Shown here one piece after another: positions 17,442 through 25,265 of a DNA stretch of 64,000 nucleotides. Positions within the stretch are counted from its first letter, which is position 1; each line of letters starts with the position of its first letter. The notes under the pieces are model-generated. The model was not told the origin of the DNA and made no database searches. It was given only the letters and a program-made list of their open reading frames with translations. The position numbers and the translations under genes are program-made. The stretch comes from Acinetobacter sp. ANC 4910 (lineage in GTDB: Bacteria; Pseudomonadota; Gammaproteobacteria; Pseudomonadales; Moraxellaceae): assembly GCF_004331035.1 (NCBI RefSeq), contig NZ_SJNT01000007.1, forward strand, positions 1 through 64,000, given 5' to 3'.

Positions 17442-18542
17442 ATGCCCACGATGACAAAACTAAAACAACGGATCGCCAGTCAGAAAGTCCAACTCAAAAA
17501 CTTATCTACCCGCATCTTTAAGCAACATTCACTTATTCTGTCTGAAAGCACACCTTATGAAATTGTCGCCTACAATGATTATGCTAAAGTGCGTTACTAC
17601 CCAGCTATCTCAAAGCATTATCTAGAACCTCTAGTTTTTGTTGCCCCTTTTGCCATTAATATGGCGATATATGATTTGTTTCCTTATCGGTCTTTAGTAA
17701 AGCATTTTCAAAATAAAGGCTTTGATGTGTATTTAGTTGAATGGAAGCAGTTTCGCTTTCGTGACCGACATATTCATTTTCTTACCATCGTCGACTACGC
17801 ACTGCCTGACTGTATTAACAAGATACGCAGTCATGCTCAATCTGAGCAAATTTCACTCCATGGTTGGAGTATGGCGGGCATTTTTGTTCTACTTTATAGT
17901 GCCTTGCAGCAGCCTAATTTTGTTAAAAATTTAATAGTTTTAGGCAGCCCAATCGATAGTTATGCATCAGGATTCATTGGTAAAATTAATCAAAATATGT
18001 ATCAACTTATCCAAAAAAATGCATCACTCAATCAACTCTTGTTTTCAACCAATATTCCAAAAAAATTTACTCATACGCCAGGGCGTTTAAATTCTATTGG
18101 TTTTAAAATTCTAGATCCTAAAGGCTGGTATGCAAGTTATAAGACGCTTTTAAATAACTTGGATGATTTGGAAACCATCAGTGAAAATGCCACAATTAGC
18201 CAATTTCTCAATAATATGATTGATTACCCTGGTGGGATTAACCAAGACATGATTTTTAAGATTTGGCTGAAAAATGAACTAAAAAATGGGGTTATTCAGC
18301 TTAAAGATAAACAAATCAAATTAAATTCAATTACTTCGTCCTTATTGATTGGCGCAGGTCAAACCGATCAACTTGTTACAGAAGCAGCAATAAAACCATT
18401 ATGTGAATTGACAAACAGCCAAGATGTCACGTTTACTCTTATCCCCGGAGGGCATTTGGGTTTAATGTCAAACAAGACAAGCGCTGAACATTTTTGGCCC
18501 AAACTCACTTCGTGGTTAGAACAAAGATCGACAAAGATATAA
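17442..18542 (+). CDS. PhaC-like alpha/beta hydrolase
   Basis: 366 residues resembling class I/III polyhydroxyalkanoate synthases in the core: APFAINMAIYDLFPYRSLV, GFDVYLVEW, then the nucleophile elbow GWSMAG (141-146), an acidic residue in GAGQTDQLV (about 311) and His in PGGHLGLM (about 338). True PHA synthases use Cys in the elbow; here it is Ser143. The enzyme may therefore be a hydrolase or acyltransferase rather than a polymerase. AGGT precedes the ATG. The next gene, a beta-hydroxyacid dehydrogenase, starts 10 bp later, so the two form an operon and may share a hydroxyacyl substrate. Confidence 0.8.
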   Translation: MPTMTKLKQRIASQKVQLKNLSTRIFKQHSLILSESTPYEIVAYNDYAKVRYYPAISKHYLEPLVFVAPFAINMAIYDLFPYRSLVKHFQNKGFDVYLVEWKQFRFRDRHIHFLTIVDYALPDCINKIRSHAQSEQISLHGWSMAGIFVLLYSALQQPNFVKNLIVLGSPIDSYASGFIGKINQNMYQLIQKNASLNQLLFSTNIPKKFTHTPGRLNSIGFKILDPKGWYASYKTLLNNLDDLETISENATISQFLNNMIDYPGGINQDMIFKIWLKNELKNGVIQLKDKQIKLNSITSSLLIGAGQTDQLVTEAAIKPLCELTNSQDVTFTLIPGGHLGLMSNKTSAEHFWPKLTSWLEQRSTKI

Positions 18543-18552
18543 AGGAAAAATT

Positions 18553-19425
18553 ATGATTCATTCAGTTGCTTTTATCGGTTTAGGTGCTATGGGCTATCGC
18601 ATGGCAGCTCATCTCCCTAAACATTTTGAAACCGTGTTTGTTTGGAATCGTAATTTTTCCAAAGCCGAACAACATGCAACTGAATACGGAACCCTTGCCG
18701 TATCTTTACAAGATGCAGTTAAAGCAGACATCATTTTTTCTTGCCTTCCAACCAGCCAAGATGTTGAAGCGCTTATTTCTGGACTAGAATTAAAAGCAGG
18801 TAGTATTTGGATTGATTGCACGAGTGGTGTACCAGAGTCTGCTAAAAATCTGGCAGAAGCTTTACAGACACAACAAGTGACTTTCTTAGATGCTCCTGTC
18901 AGTGGTCAAACCATTGGAGCTGAAAATGCCACACTAACTGTAATGGTGGGTGGTAATGCTGAAGCATTCGAAAAAGCCCTCCCTGCCTTACAAGCGATTG
19001 GAAAACTCATTAAGCATGTGGGCAACTCTGGTGCAGGTTTCGCCGTGAAAGCAGTCAATAATATGCTTCTTGCAGTGAATCTCTGTTCTGTTGCCGAAGG
19101 CTTTACCACGTTAAAAGCACATGGTGTTAATTTGGGTGAAGCACTGGATTGCATTAATGCATCTAGCGGTAAAAGTGGAGTGACTGAAACCGTACTACCT
19201 CAACGCGTTTTAAACCGCAGCTTCCCTCTTACCTTTGCTTTACCGTTGTTAGCAAAAGATACAGGTATCGCTCTAGATTTAGTCCGTGATGCTAAACTTT
19301 CAGCACCTGTAATTGCATTGACACAAAGTCTGATACAAGCAGCAAGTGATCTTTCACCTGTAGAAAGTGATTTTTCTAGTGCTGTAAAATTATATGAATC
19401 TTGGAGCAAAATTACGTTAGAGTAA
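18553..19425 (+). CDS. NAD(P)-dependent beta-hydroxyacid dehydrogenase
   Basis: 290 residues of the 3-hydroxyisobutyrate dehydrogenase superfamily. Rossmann motif FIGLGAMGYRMAAHL (8-22), the substrate-binding DAPVSGQTIGAENATLTVMVGG region (116-137, family signature DAPVSGG), and the catalytic lysine in GAGFAVKAVNNMLL. Likely oxidises a small 3-hydroxyacid or reduces a semialdehyde; the exact substrate is not told by sequence. AAGG precedes the ATG. Its last codons and stop lie inside a 19-bp repeat that recurs 637 bp downstream. Confidence 0.9.
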   Translation: MIHSVAFIGLGAMGYRMAAHLPKHFETVFVWNRNFSKAEQHATEYGTLAVSLQDAVKADIIFSCLPTSQDVEALISGLELKAGSIWIDCTSGVPESAKNLAEALQTQQVTFLDAPVSGQTIGAENATLTVMVGGNAEAFEKALPALQAIGKLIKHVGNSGAGFAVKAVNNMLLAVNLCSVAEGFTTLKAHGVNLGEALDCINASSGKSGVTETVLPQRVLNRSFPLTFALPLLAKDTGIALDLVRDAKLSAPVIALTQSLIQAASDLSPVESDFSSAVKLYESWSKITLE

Positions 19426-19428
19426 TTT
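19410..19428 (+). repeat. Direct repeat copy 1, spanning the dehydrogenase stop
   Basis: AATTACGTTAGAGTAATTT, identical to 20047-20065. Including six upstream bases the match is 23 of 25 (19404-19428 with 20041-20065). Confidence 0.85.
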
Positions 19429-20046
19429 TTCTATTTAAAATAAATAACTTATACTTATTTTTATTCCATATCGTAAAGTATTTTGAGTTCTCTGGAATGC
19501 CTATGAATTTTTAGATTTCACTAGACATTCCAGAGAACCAAATCTTTCACTCTGTTTTTACGTCTTCATTATTGAAAATATTTTAGCAGGCACTCAAGAT
19601 AAACCTACCGAAGATTTAAATGACCGTAAGTTAGCAGATGATTCAAGATTGGTTTGATATTATTGATAATCAGAATTATTGGTGGTGTAAATTTTCTTCT
19701 GTTTGGAATTATTAGCTTCAACTTCTAATTTATTAATATTAAGCAGTTATAAAAATTTTAAATACAAAATTGACCAATTAACCCATTATATTTAAGTCAT
19801 TTTTAAATTTAAAAATGGTAATTTCTCGTGTTAGATCCGATTTACAAATAAGCATAACAACTTGAAATTAATAGTCACTTTACAAACCCCAAATGACTAA
19901 AGAATTTTAGCGCAATTAACTTACAAATAATGCAACATACCGTAGAACGACTAGATATAACTACAACCCCAAAATTAGCCCTTTGTTATCAATTTAACTT
20001 TACAAAACTATTGATACATATAAATTTTACCTATCATGTTGAGTAG
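19429..20046. other. Gene-poor AT-rich segment bounded by direct repeats
   Basis: About 618 bp with no supported gene. It contains a 13-bp inverted repeat (19487-19538). It also has a short stretch of protein-like translation on the plus strand (about 19586-19657, AGTQDKPTEDLNDRKLADD then a stop) without a usable start, which may be a decayed coding remnant. The composition is more AT-rich than the neighbouring genes. Confidence 0.5.
19487..19538. repeat. 13-bp perfect inverted repeat, 26-nt loop
   Basis: GTTCTCTGGAATG (19487-19499) pairs perfectly with CATTCCAGAGAAC (19526-19538). No T-run follows, and the loop is too long for a good terminator. It could be a remnant of a mobile-element end, a protein-binding site or a structured RNA. 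Confidence 0.6.
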
Positions 20047-20065
20047 AATTACGTTAGAGTAATTT
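20047..20065 (+). repeat. Direct repeat copy 2
   Basis: Identical to 19410-19428. It lies 85 bp upstream of the small secreted protein gene, in non-coding DNA. Confidence 0.85.
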
Positions 20066-20149
20066 ATTGCCATTGAAGATGACAAATTAAACCCCAATAT
20101 TGTAATCAGGTATTAAACATATACTGTTACAAACCATGAGGAAACTCTT

Positions 20150-20419
20150 ATGAGTAAGTTGCTTATTGCTTGTCTTGCAGGTTTATCAACTTTTATTAGT
20201 GCGAATTCTTTGGCTGCAACGCCAGAGCAAGAGTGTCAGAAACTTAAAAATGATCATGATGTAATTTATGCATCTAAAGGTTTCTGCTTCAAAGACCCTG
20301 AAGCAAAAGCGAAGTTTGGTAATGACAACTGCTACACCACCAAACCTAAATTTTCAGATAAAGAGCAGCAACGTCTTGACGAAATCAAAGCACGTCAGAA
20401 AGAACTAAATTGTAAATAA
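20150..20419 (+). CDS. Small secreted YARHG-like protein
   Basis: 89 residues: signal peptide (MSKLLIACLAGLSTFISANSLA) and a mature part of about 65 residues. IYASKGFCFKDPEAKAKFG followed by FSDKEQQRLDEIKARQ resembles the YARHG domain (YARHGYxFK...KFxxxE...I), a small extracellular domain of unknown function. Four cysteines in the mature part (C30, C47, C61, C88) could form disulfides in the periplasm. GAGGA sits eight nt before the ATG. The HIT gene follows 44 bp later. Confidence 0.75.
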   Translation: MSKLLIACLAGLSTFISANSLAATPEQECQKLKNDHDVIYASKGFCFKDPEAKAKFGNDNCYTTKPKFSDKEQQRLDEIKARQKELNCK

Positions 20420-20463
20420 CAACTGAATTCCCTCCTTCAATGGAGACTGTTAAAGGAATAATT

Positions 20464-20883
20464 ATGGCTTACGATGATCAAAATATTTTTGCAAGAATCC
20501 TACGTGGAGAGCTTCCTGCAATCAAAGTGTATGAAGATGATCAGGTTCTTGCTTTTATGGATATCATGCCGCAAGCTGAAGGACACACCCTAGTCATTCC
20601 TAAAACTCCAGCAGTAAACTTGCTCGATCTTCCAGCTGAAACCGCTGCTTACACCATTCAGGTCACACAAAAAATTGCACGTGCAATGGAAAAAGCACTT
20701 GGCGTAGATGGCATAATCTTAATGCAATTAAGTGGAGCTGCTGCCGGACAAACTGTTCCGCACATCCACTTTCACCTTATCCCAACCAATGTACATCAGT
20801 TAGGCAAGCATGCTGCACAAATGGGTGATCAAGAAAAGATTAAAGCGCAGGCTGAAAAAATTAAAGCTGCTTTAGAAGCATAA
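20464..20883 (+). CDS. HIT family nucleotide hydrolase/transferase (HinT-like)
   Basis: 139 residues with the histidine triad HIHFHLIP near residue 100 and the typical N-terminus (IFARILRGELPAIKVYEDDQVLAFMDIMPQAEGHTLVIPK). Such proteins hydrolyse adenylated amines or act on dinucleotides. The frame is open from 20440; the ATG at 20464 is chosen because AAAGGA lies directly upstream. It ends in a strong terminator. Confidence 0.92.
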   Translation: MAYDDQNIFARILRGELPAIKVYEDDQVLAFMDIMPQAEGHTLVIPKTPAVNLLDLPAETAAYTIQVTQKIARAMEKALGVDGIILMQLSGAAAGQTVPHIHFHLIPTNVHQLGKHAAQMGDQEKIKAQAEKIKAALEA

Positions 20884-20901
20884 TTTGATTATCTAAACAA
20901 C

Positions 20902-20925
20902 AAATGGAGCCATTCGGCTCCATTT
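20902..20925 (+). terminator. Intrinsic terminator after HIT gene
   Basis: AAATGGAGCC (20902-20911) pairs with GGCTCCATTT (20916-20925), loop ATTC, followed by more T. Confidence 0.92.
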
Positions 20926-20977
20926 TTTTACTTAAGATAAAAAAACAAAATAAAACTGAGAGTTATCCAATCACATC

Positions 20978-21028
20978 GCGTCATCAAACTGTCATTTAGT
21001 TTTCACTTTGCTGTCACAAAGTTTACAG
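20978..21028 (+). promoter_or_regulatory. PhoB-box-like repeat array upstream of porin
   Basis: Seven-bp units at exact 11-bp spacing: GCGTCAT (20978), CTGTCAT (20989), TTTTCAC (21000), CTGTCAC (21011), TTTACAG (21022). The E. coli Pho box is two CTGTCAT-like units 11 bp apart. A -10-like GATACT (21028-21033) starts 10 bp after the 21011 unit, the layout of PhoB-activated promoters where the box replaces the -35. The spacing pattern is seen; PhoB control is inferred. Confidence 0.6.
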
Positions 21029-21135
21029 ATACTGCATAGCAAGTTGGTGAGCTATGTAACGAATTGTACAGAAGCGAGCTGAAAATAAGAGTTTGTAGGC
21101 ACTTGCCATAAAAATCGTGTTTTGGAGAAATCTCA

Positions 21136-22251
21136 ATGAAAAAATTGCTACTTGCTGCAGCAGTCACAACTTTAAGCTTAAACGCAGCACAGGCAGCGCC
21201 AACATTGTACGGTAAACTAAATGTATCGATCGACAATGTTGATAACAAAAGTTTTGATGGCAAGAGTGATGTCACTGAAATCAACTCTAATGCTTCACGC
21301 TTCGGCATTAAAGGTGAAGAAAAGCTAACAGAAAAGTTATCTGCAATCTATTTAGCAGAATGGGCAATCGCAACTGATGGTTCTGGTTCAGATACAGACC
21401 TCAGTGCGCGTAACCGCTTCATCGGTTTAAAAAGTGATGGTATCGGCGCGCTAAAAGTAGGTAAATTTGACTCTTACTTCAAAACTGCTGCTGGCAATAA
21501 TCAAGATATCTTCAATGACCACACAATTTTAGATATTACCAACACCATGTATGGTGAAGAACGCTCAAACAACGTTCTAGGTTTTGAATCTGACCCTAAA
21601 TTACTTGCTGGCTTATCATTCAATGTAATGTTCCAACAAGGTGAAAGTTCTTCTAGTGTAACAGCTGGTTCAACAGGTAATGATGATAAACGTGATGGCT
21701 TTGGTGATGCTGTTTCAGCTTCAGTCAACTATGAAAATAAAGACTTAGGTTTGGCACTAGCTGTAGCAGGTAACTCAGGTATCCAAGGTAAATACAACGC
21801 TTACAGCTTAAAAGATATTTACTCTGATGCTTACCGTGTGACAGGGTCTTATGATTTCAGCACTATTGGTCTTAAAGGTCTTGTACTTGGTGGCTTGTGG
21901 CAACATGCTGAACCTAAAGATGACTTAACTGCTTATAACACGGGTAAAACAGATACTAATGGTAATGCTGTTACTGCAAACTACAAAGGCTTAGAAGAAG
22001 ATTCTTGGATTACAGCAGTAACTTACAAAATCGGTAACACACCTTTTGCTGTAAAAGGACAATACCAATCGGCAAAAACTGCACGTGATGGTCATGACGA
22101 TCGTACGATTGATCAGTATGGTATCGGCTTAGACTACAAAATTAACAAACAAGCACGTTTCTACGGCATCGTAGCACAACAAAAACGTGATTGGTTAAGT
22201 GATGACGACAAACGCACTGTAATCGGCACAGGTATGGAATACAACTTCTAA
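21136..22251 (+). CDS. Outer-membrane porin (Gram-negative general porin type)
   Basis: 371 residues. Signal peptide MKKLLLAAAVTTLSLNAAQA, then the porin start APTLYGKLNVSID, alternating beta-strand sequence throughout, GIKGEEKLTEKLSAIYLAEW, the RNRFIGLKSD...GALKVGKFDS region leading to the constriction loop, and a C-terminal YNF required for outer-membrane assembly. It forms a trimeric 16-strand diffusion channel by family. GGAG precedes the ATG. The PhoB-like array upstream suggests induction at low phosphate and perhaps anion preference, as for PhoE. It is not DcaP, CarO or Omp33-36 by sequence. Confidence 0.9.
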   Translation: MKKLLLAAAVTTLSLNAAQAAPTLYGKLNVSIDNVDNKSFDGKSDVTEINSNASRFGIKGEEKLTEKLSAIYLAEWAIATDGSGSDTDLSARNRFIGLKSDGIGALKVGKFDSYFKTAAGNNQDIFNDHTILDITNTMYGEERSNNVLGFESDPKLLAGLSFNVMFQQGESSSSVTAGSTGNDDKRDGFGDAVSASVNYENKDLGLALAVAGNSGIQGKYNAYSLKDIYSDAYRVTGSYDFSTIGLKGLVLGGLWQHAEPKDDLTAYNTGKTDTNGNAVTANYKGLEEDSWITAVTYKIGNTPFAVKGQYQSAKTARDGHDDRTIDQYGIGLDYKINKQARFYGIVAQQKRDWLSDDDKRTVIGTGMEYNF

Positions 22252-22264
22252 TCCCAATCACTTT

Positions 22265-22290
22265 AAAAAACACGCTTCGGCGTGTTTTTT
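22265..22290. terminator. Intrinsic terminator between porin and MTHFR-like gene
   Basis: AAAAAACACGC (22265-22275) pairs with GCGTGTTTTTT (22280-22290), loop TTCG. It serves both convergent genes; the stop of the minus-strand gene lies at its edge. Confidence 0.92.
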
Positions 22291-23692
22291 ATTTGGGATT
22301 AAACCAATTTACCCAAGAACTCGTTCCTCGCGACTCAATTGGAACAGTATCAATCATGCGCTTTTTAAGCACATCAACTTGATCCACTTGCTGTGCTAAA
22401 CGTGCTTTTACCGAGTGAATACACTCTCGATCTCCAAACTCACAACGATCTAAAGTTGTGCCTCCACAAGGACCATTTGCCAAGCCTTTAGGACAAGTTT
22501 CAGGACAAATATATAAAGTATCCGCAAGGCGACACTGACCACAACTTTCACAGCCTACAACGCCGTGTTTAGATAAGTATTCAGACTTTATAAGTAATTT
22601 ATTGGCAAAATGACCAGACCAAAGCTTAGGATTAAAAAATTTGCTTCCTACGTTCCGTGCAATCTTGGAATCAAACATTGAATCATGCATAAACTGCATA
22701 CTTTTATACTTGAGCACCTGTTCCGTAGATGGTTTTTCTTGAAACACATCAGGCTTAGACTTTAGTTCATCCCCCGACTTCAATTGATGCAGTTCACTCC
22801 AAATCTGCATACATTGATCAAAACTTAAATCCCTAAAACAAGTTAGAGCCTGTTCTAACTTTTGCTGCTCTTCGGGTTTATGGCAGGCAGATAAATGCAC
22901 ACCCGCAAATCCCCAAGAACGGCAAATTAAAATCTGCAAAGCGCAACGTGCATAGACATTTTGTTCTGCAAGCACAGCATCAATGCTCTGTTCTTGTTGA
23001 AGTAACTGCAAAAGATGTGGGGTCAAAACAATTCCTGCAACTTTTTGCTTGAACATAAATTCTGCACGTGCAGCAGTTAATGGCATTACACAAGCAAACA
23101 AATCAATCTTTGAATGCTGATTTGCTAAATATTGCTTCGCTTCTTTTAATGCATCCAAATCAAACCCTAATTGGGTTACAACATAGTCTGCCCCTGCCAA
23201 CACTTTTTTATCCAATTTATAATATTGGGCATCATGCTCAGCTTTCGTATATTTAAATGGATTTAGCGCCACCCCAACTTTTATTTCAGGCGCGAGTTTT
23301 TTGGACTGCATCACAGCATTCACGGATTCTAAATAACGCGTCCGTGAAAAATTTATATCCTGACCATTTTGATGATGCTTTAATTTATCACCTGTTAGCA
23401 ACAACACATTCGAATAACCGTGTACCTGTGCCGCTCGAATAAATTCATTAAAATCAGCTATATCTCGCCCTTTACCAGAAAAATGTAAGATTTTCGGAAT
23501 CTCAGCAGCATAATTTTGAGCAATTACCAATGGCTCAGGATCATCATCGGTACGTACACGATCAGCAATCGTCATTGTGACTGGATAGCCACCTATGCAC
23601 GATGGGACCGGCTGTGTATGCTTGGTCGGTAAGTATTCTAGAAAAATAGAAAATGGCTGATTTTGCAAGGAATCAGTAAGTAAAGGCATCAT
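22289..23692 (-). CDS. Methylenetetrahydrofolate reductase-like protein with Cys-rich MTHFR_C domain
   Basis: 467 residues from ATG 23692 (an upstream TTG at 23719 is possible; no start has a good Shine-Dalgarno). The N-terminal two thirds resemble a MetF TIM barrel: FSIFLEYLP, PVTMTIADRVRTDDD, YSNVLLLTGDK (MetF 'LRGD'-like site) and VGVALNPF. The C-terminus has about eight Cys (CESCGQCR, CPETCPKGLANGPCGG, CEFGDRECIH) matching the MTHFR_C/MetV-type zinc or Fe-S domain known as a separate subunit in acetogens. I infer an atypical folate-linked one-carbon enzyme. It is monocistronic and distinct from the short E. coli MetF. Confidence 0.75.
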   Translation of the reverse strand: MMPLLTDSLQNQPFSIFLEYLPTKHTQPVPSCIGGYPVTMTIADRVRTDDDPEPLVIAQNYAAEIPKILHFSGKGRDIADFNEFIRAAQVHGYSNVLLLTGDKLKHHQNGQDINFSRTRYLESVNAVMQSKKLAPEIKVGVALNPFKYTKAEHDAQYYKLDKKVLAGADYVVTQLGFDLDALKEAKQYLANQHSKIDLFACVMPLTAARAEFMFKQKVAGIVLTPHLLQLLQQEQSIDAVLAEQNVYARCALQILICRSWGFAGVHLSACHKPEEQQKLEQALTCFRDLSFDQCMQIWSELHQLKSGDELKSKPDVFQEKPSTEQVLKYKSMQFMHDSMFDSKIARNVGSKFFNPKLWSGHFANKLLIKSEYLSKHGVVGCESCGQCRLADTLYICPETCPKGLANGPCGGTTLDRCEFGDRECIHSVKARLAQQVDQVDVLKKRMIDTVPIESRGTSSWVNWFNPK

Positions 23693-23837
23693 ATCTGGAA
23701 GATGTGTGACAAATGTCAAAAAAAGGAAAGCAGCTTATTATAAAAGATGAAAATGCTCATTGGCAAAATAAATAATGAGCTTGTACAAACTTAAAAAGTA
23801 CAAACCCATTTTTACAATTCTTTCCCAAATGTAGAAA

Positions 23838-24308
23838 TTACCAGCGAAATTTATTCCAGTTTTCAGGATTCGCCCAATATTTCGAGTTAAACCAATCTGG
23901 GACATGTTTATAATTTAGAATATTGAATTGCCATATTGCCATATCATGACCCTGCGCTGACTTTTCAATGAGCTGAGTAAAACCAAGTGAACGCATTAAT
24001 TTATGATCTTGCTCATTCGTGACCACAACTAACTTTTTCGCCATTAAATCTCGTAACTTTACTAAAAATTGTGCTTTGGTCGTATCTGATAAGCTGCTCA
24101 TCTCTAGGTTATCGAGTACAACAAAACCCAAATCATAACGTTGCGTAAAAGGCAGACTTAGAAACTCAGTTACGTTAAAATAAGTCCAACGAATTGATTG
24201 ATTCTGGTCATATTGCTCTAAATTTTGACCAATACACAATGCAGTTTGAATAGGCTGTTCCTGAGATAAATCGTCTAGCATAGAAGTGATGACATTCTGT
24301 TCAGCCAT
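23838..24308 (-). CDS. DUF6231 family protein
   Basis: 156 residues, cytosolic. It looks like a degenerate Rossmann or methyltransferase-like fold (TALCIGQNL near 23-31, YDLGFVVLDNLE, FLVKLRDLMAKKLVVVTNE). The Trp/Asn-rich end (DWFNSKYWANPENWNKFRW) is typical of DUF6231 proteins. Function unknown. AAGGATG precedes the ATG. It starts 32 bp from the divergent DUF2797 gene, leaving very little room for two promoters. Confidence 0.75.
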   Translation of the reverse strand: MAEQNVITSMLDDLSQEQPIQTALCIGQNLEQYDQNQSIRWTYFNVTEFLSLPFTQRYDLGFVVLDNLEMSSLSDTTKAQFLVKLRDLMAKKLVVVTNEQDHKLMRSLGFTQLIEKSAQGHDMAIWQFNILNYKHVPDWFNSKYWANPENWNKFRW

Positions 24309-24340
24309 AACTGCATCCTTATTATTTGAGTGAGCTTTTC

Positions 24341-25213
24341 ATGGAACTACAAGGCATTTGCCATAAAATGCATGCAGGTCTCAAGGACCTTAGTGTAACT
24401 GATCAACAGACTCGCAAGGCAAATGTTGAATATAAATTTATCCTAGATCGTGCAGAAATTGAGCTTCCATTCAGTCTAGGCCAAGAAATTGAGTTGGAAT
24501 GGACTGGAAATATTTCTTGTGTTTCTTGCGGCAGCAAAACACCGAAATCCTATTCACAAGGGCATTGTTTTAAATGTTTTAAAACTAAAGCTTCTTGCGA
24601 CATGTGTATTATGAAACCTGAGACATGCCATTATCATCTCGGAACTTGCAGGGAAGATAATTTTGCTCACGAAGTCTGTTTTCAACCCCATATTGTATAT
24701 TTAGCCAATTCTAGCGCTTTAAAAGTAGGAATCACTCGTCTTGGACAAATGCCAACACGCTGGTTAGATCAAGGAGCTACCCAAGCCCTTCCAATTATGA
24801 AAGTTGGTTCTCGTCGCTTATCTGGTCAACTCGAAATCATGTTTGGAACTCAAGTTGCCGATAAAACTGACTGGCGCAAACTCCTAAAAGGTGAAGCTGA
24901 ACCTTTAAATTTAATTGAAGTGCGTGAGCAATTGATTGAAGAATTTTCACCTAAAATTCAAACTATACGAGATGAATTTAGCCAAAATCTTGAATTCAAC
25001 GAAACTGTTGAATTGCTTGAAAATGAACAGCCTCGTGAGTTCATTTATCCTGTCGACCAGTATCCTGAAAAGATTAAGTCACACAATTTGGATAAAACCC
25101 CAATCATTCGCGGCAAGCTGCAAGGGATTAAAGGACAATATTTACTGCTAGATACAGGTGTGATTAACATCCGTAAATATACGGGCTATGAAATTATTCT
25201 TCGCGCTGAATAA
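24341..25213 (+). CDS. DUF2797 domain-containing protein
   Basis: 290 residues, matching DUF2797: N-terminal beta part, then a zinc-binding Cys/His cluster (CVSCGSKTPKSYSQGHCFKC, CDMCIMKPETCHYHLGTC), then a GIY-YIG-like core (IVYLANSSALKVGITRLGQMPTRWLDQGA) with RRLSGQLEIMFG. The fold suggests nucleic-acid binding or nuclease-like chemistry; no function is established. The frame is open from a TTG at 24326; the ATG at 24341 has GAG upstream and is preferred. Confidence 0.85.
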   Translation: MELQGICHKMHAGLKDLSVTDQQTRKANVEYKFILDRAEIELPFSLGQEIELEWTGNISCVSCGSKTPKSYSQGHCFKCFKTKASCDMCIMKPETCHYHLGTCREDNFAHEVCFQPHIVYLANSSALKVGITRLGQMPTRWLDQGATQALPIMKVGSRRLSGQLEIMFGTQVADKTDWRKLLKGEAEPLNLIEVREQLIEEFSPKIQTIRDEFSQNLEFNETVELLENEQPREFIYPVDQYPEKIKSHNLDKTPIIRGKLQGIKGQYLLLDTGVINIRKYTGYEIILRAE

Positions 25214-25225
25214 TTTCATAGACAT

Positions 25226-25253
25226 AAAAAAACCAGCCTAGGCTGGTTTTTTT
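25226..25253. terminator. Bidirectional intrinsic terminator, DUF2797 gene / ppiD
   Basis: AAAAAAACCAGC (25226-25237) pairs with GCTGGTTTTTTT (25242-25253), loop CTAG, between converging genes. Confidence 0.92.
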
Positions 25254-25265
25254 ATTACCGTATTT

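Noticed and set aside
19586-19657. Short protein-like frame in the gene-less segment
   Set aside because: No start codon or ribosome site and only about 24 codons of convincing sequence; noted as a possible remnant but not called as a gene or pseudogene.
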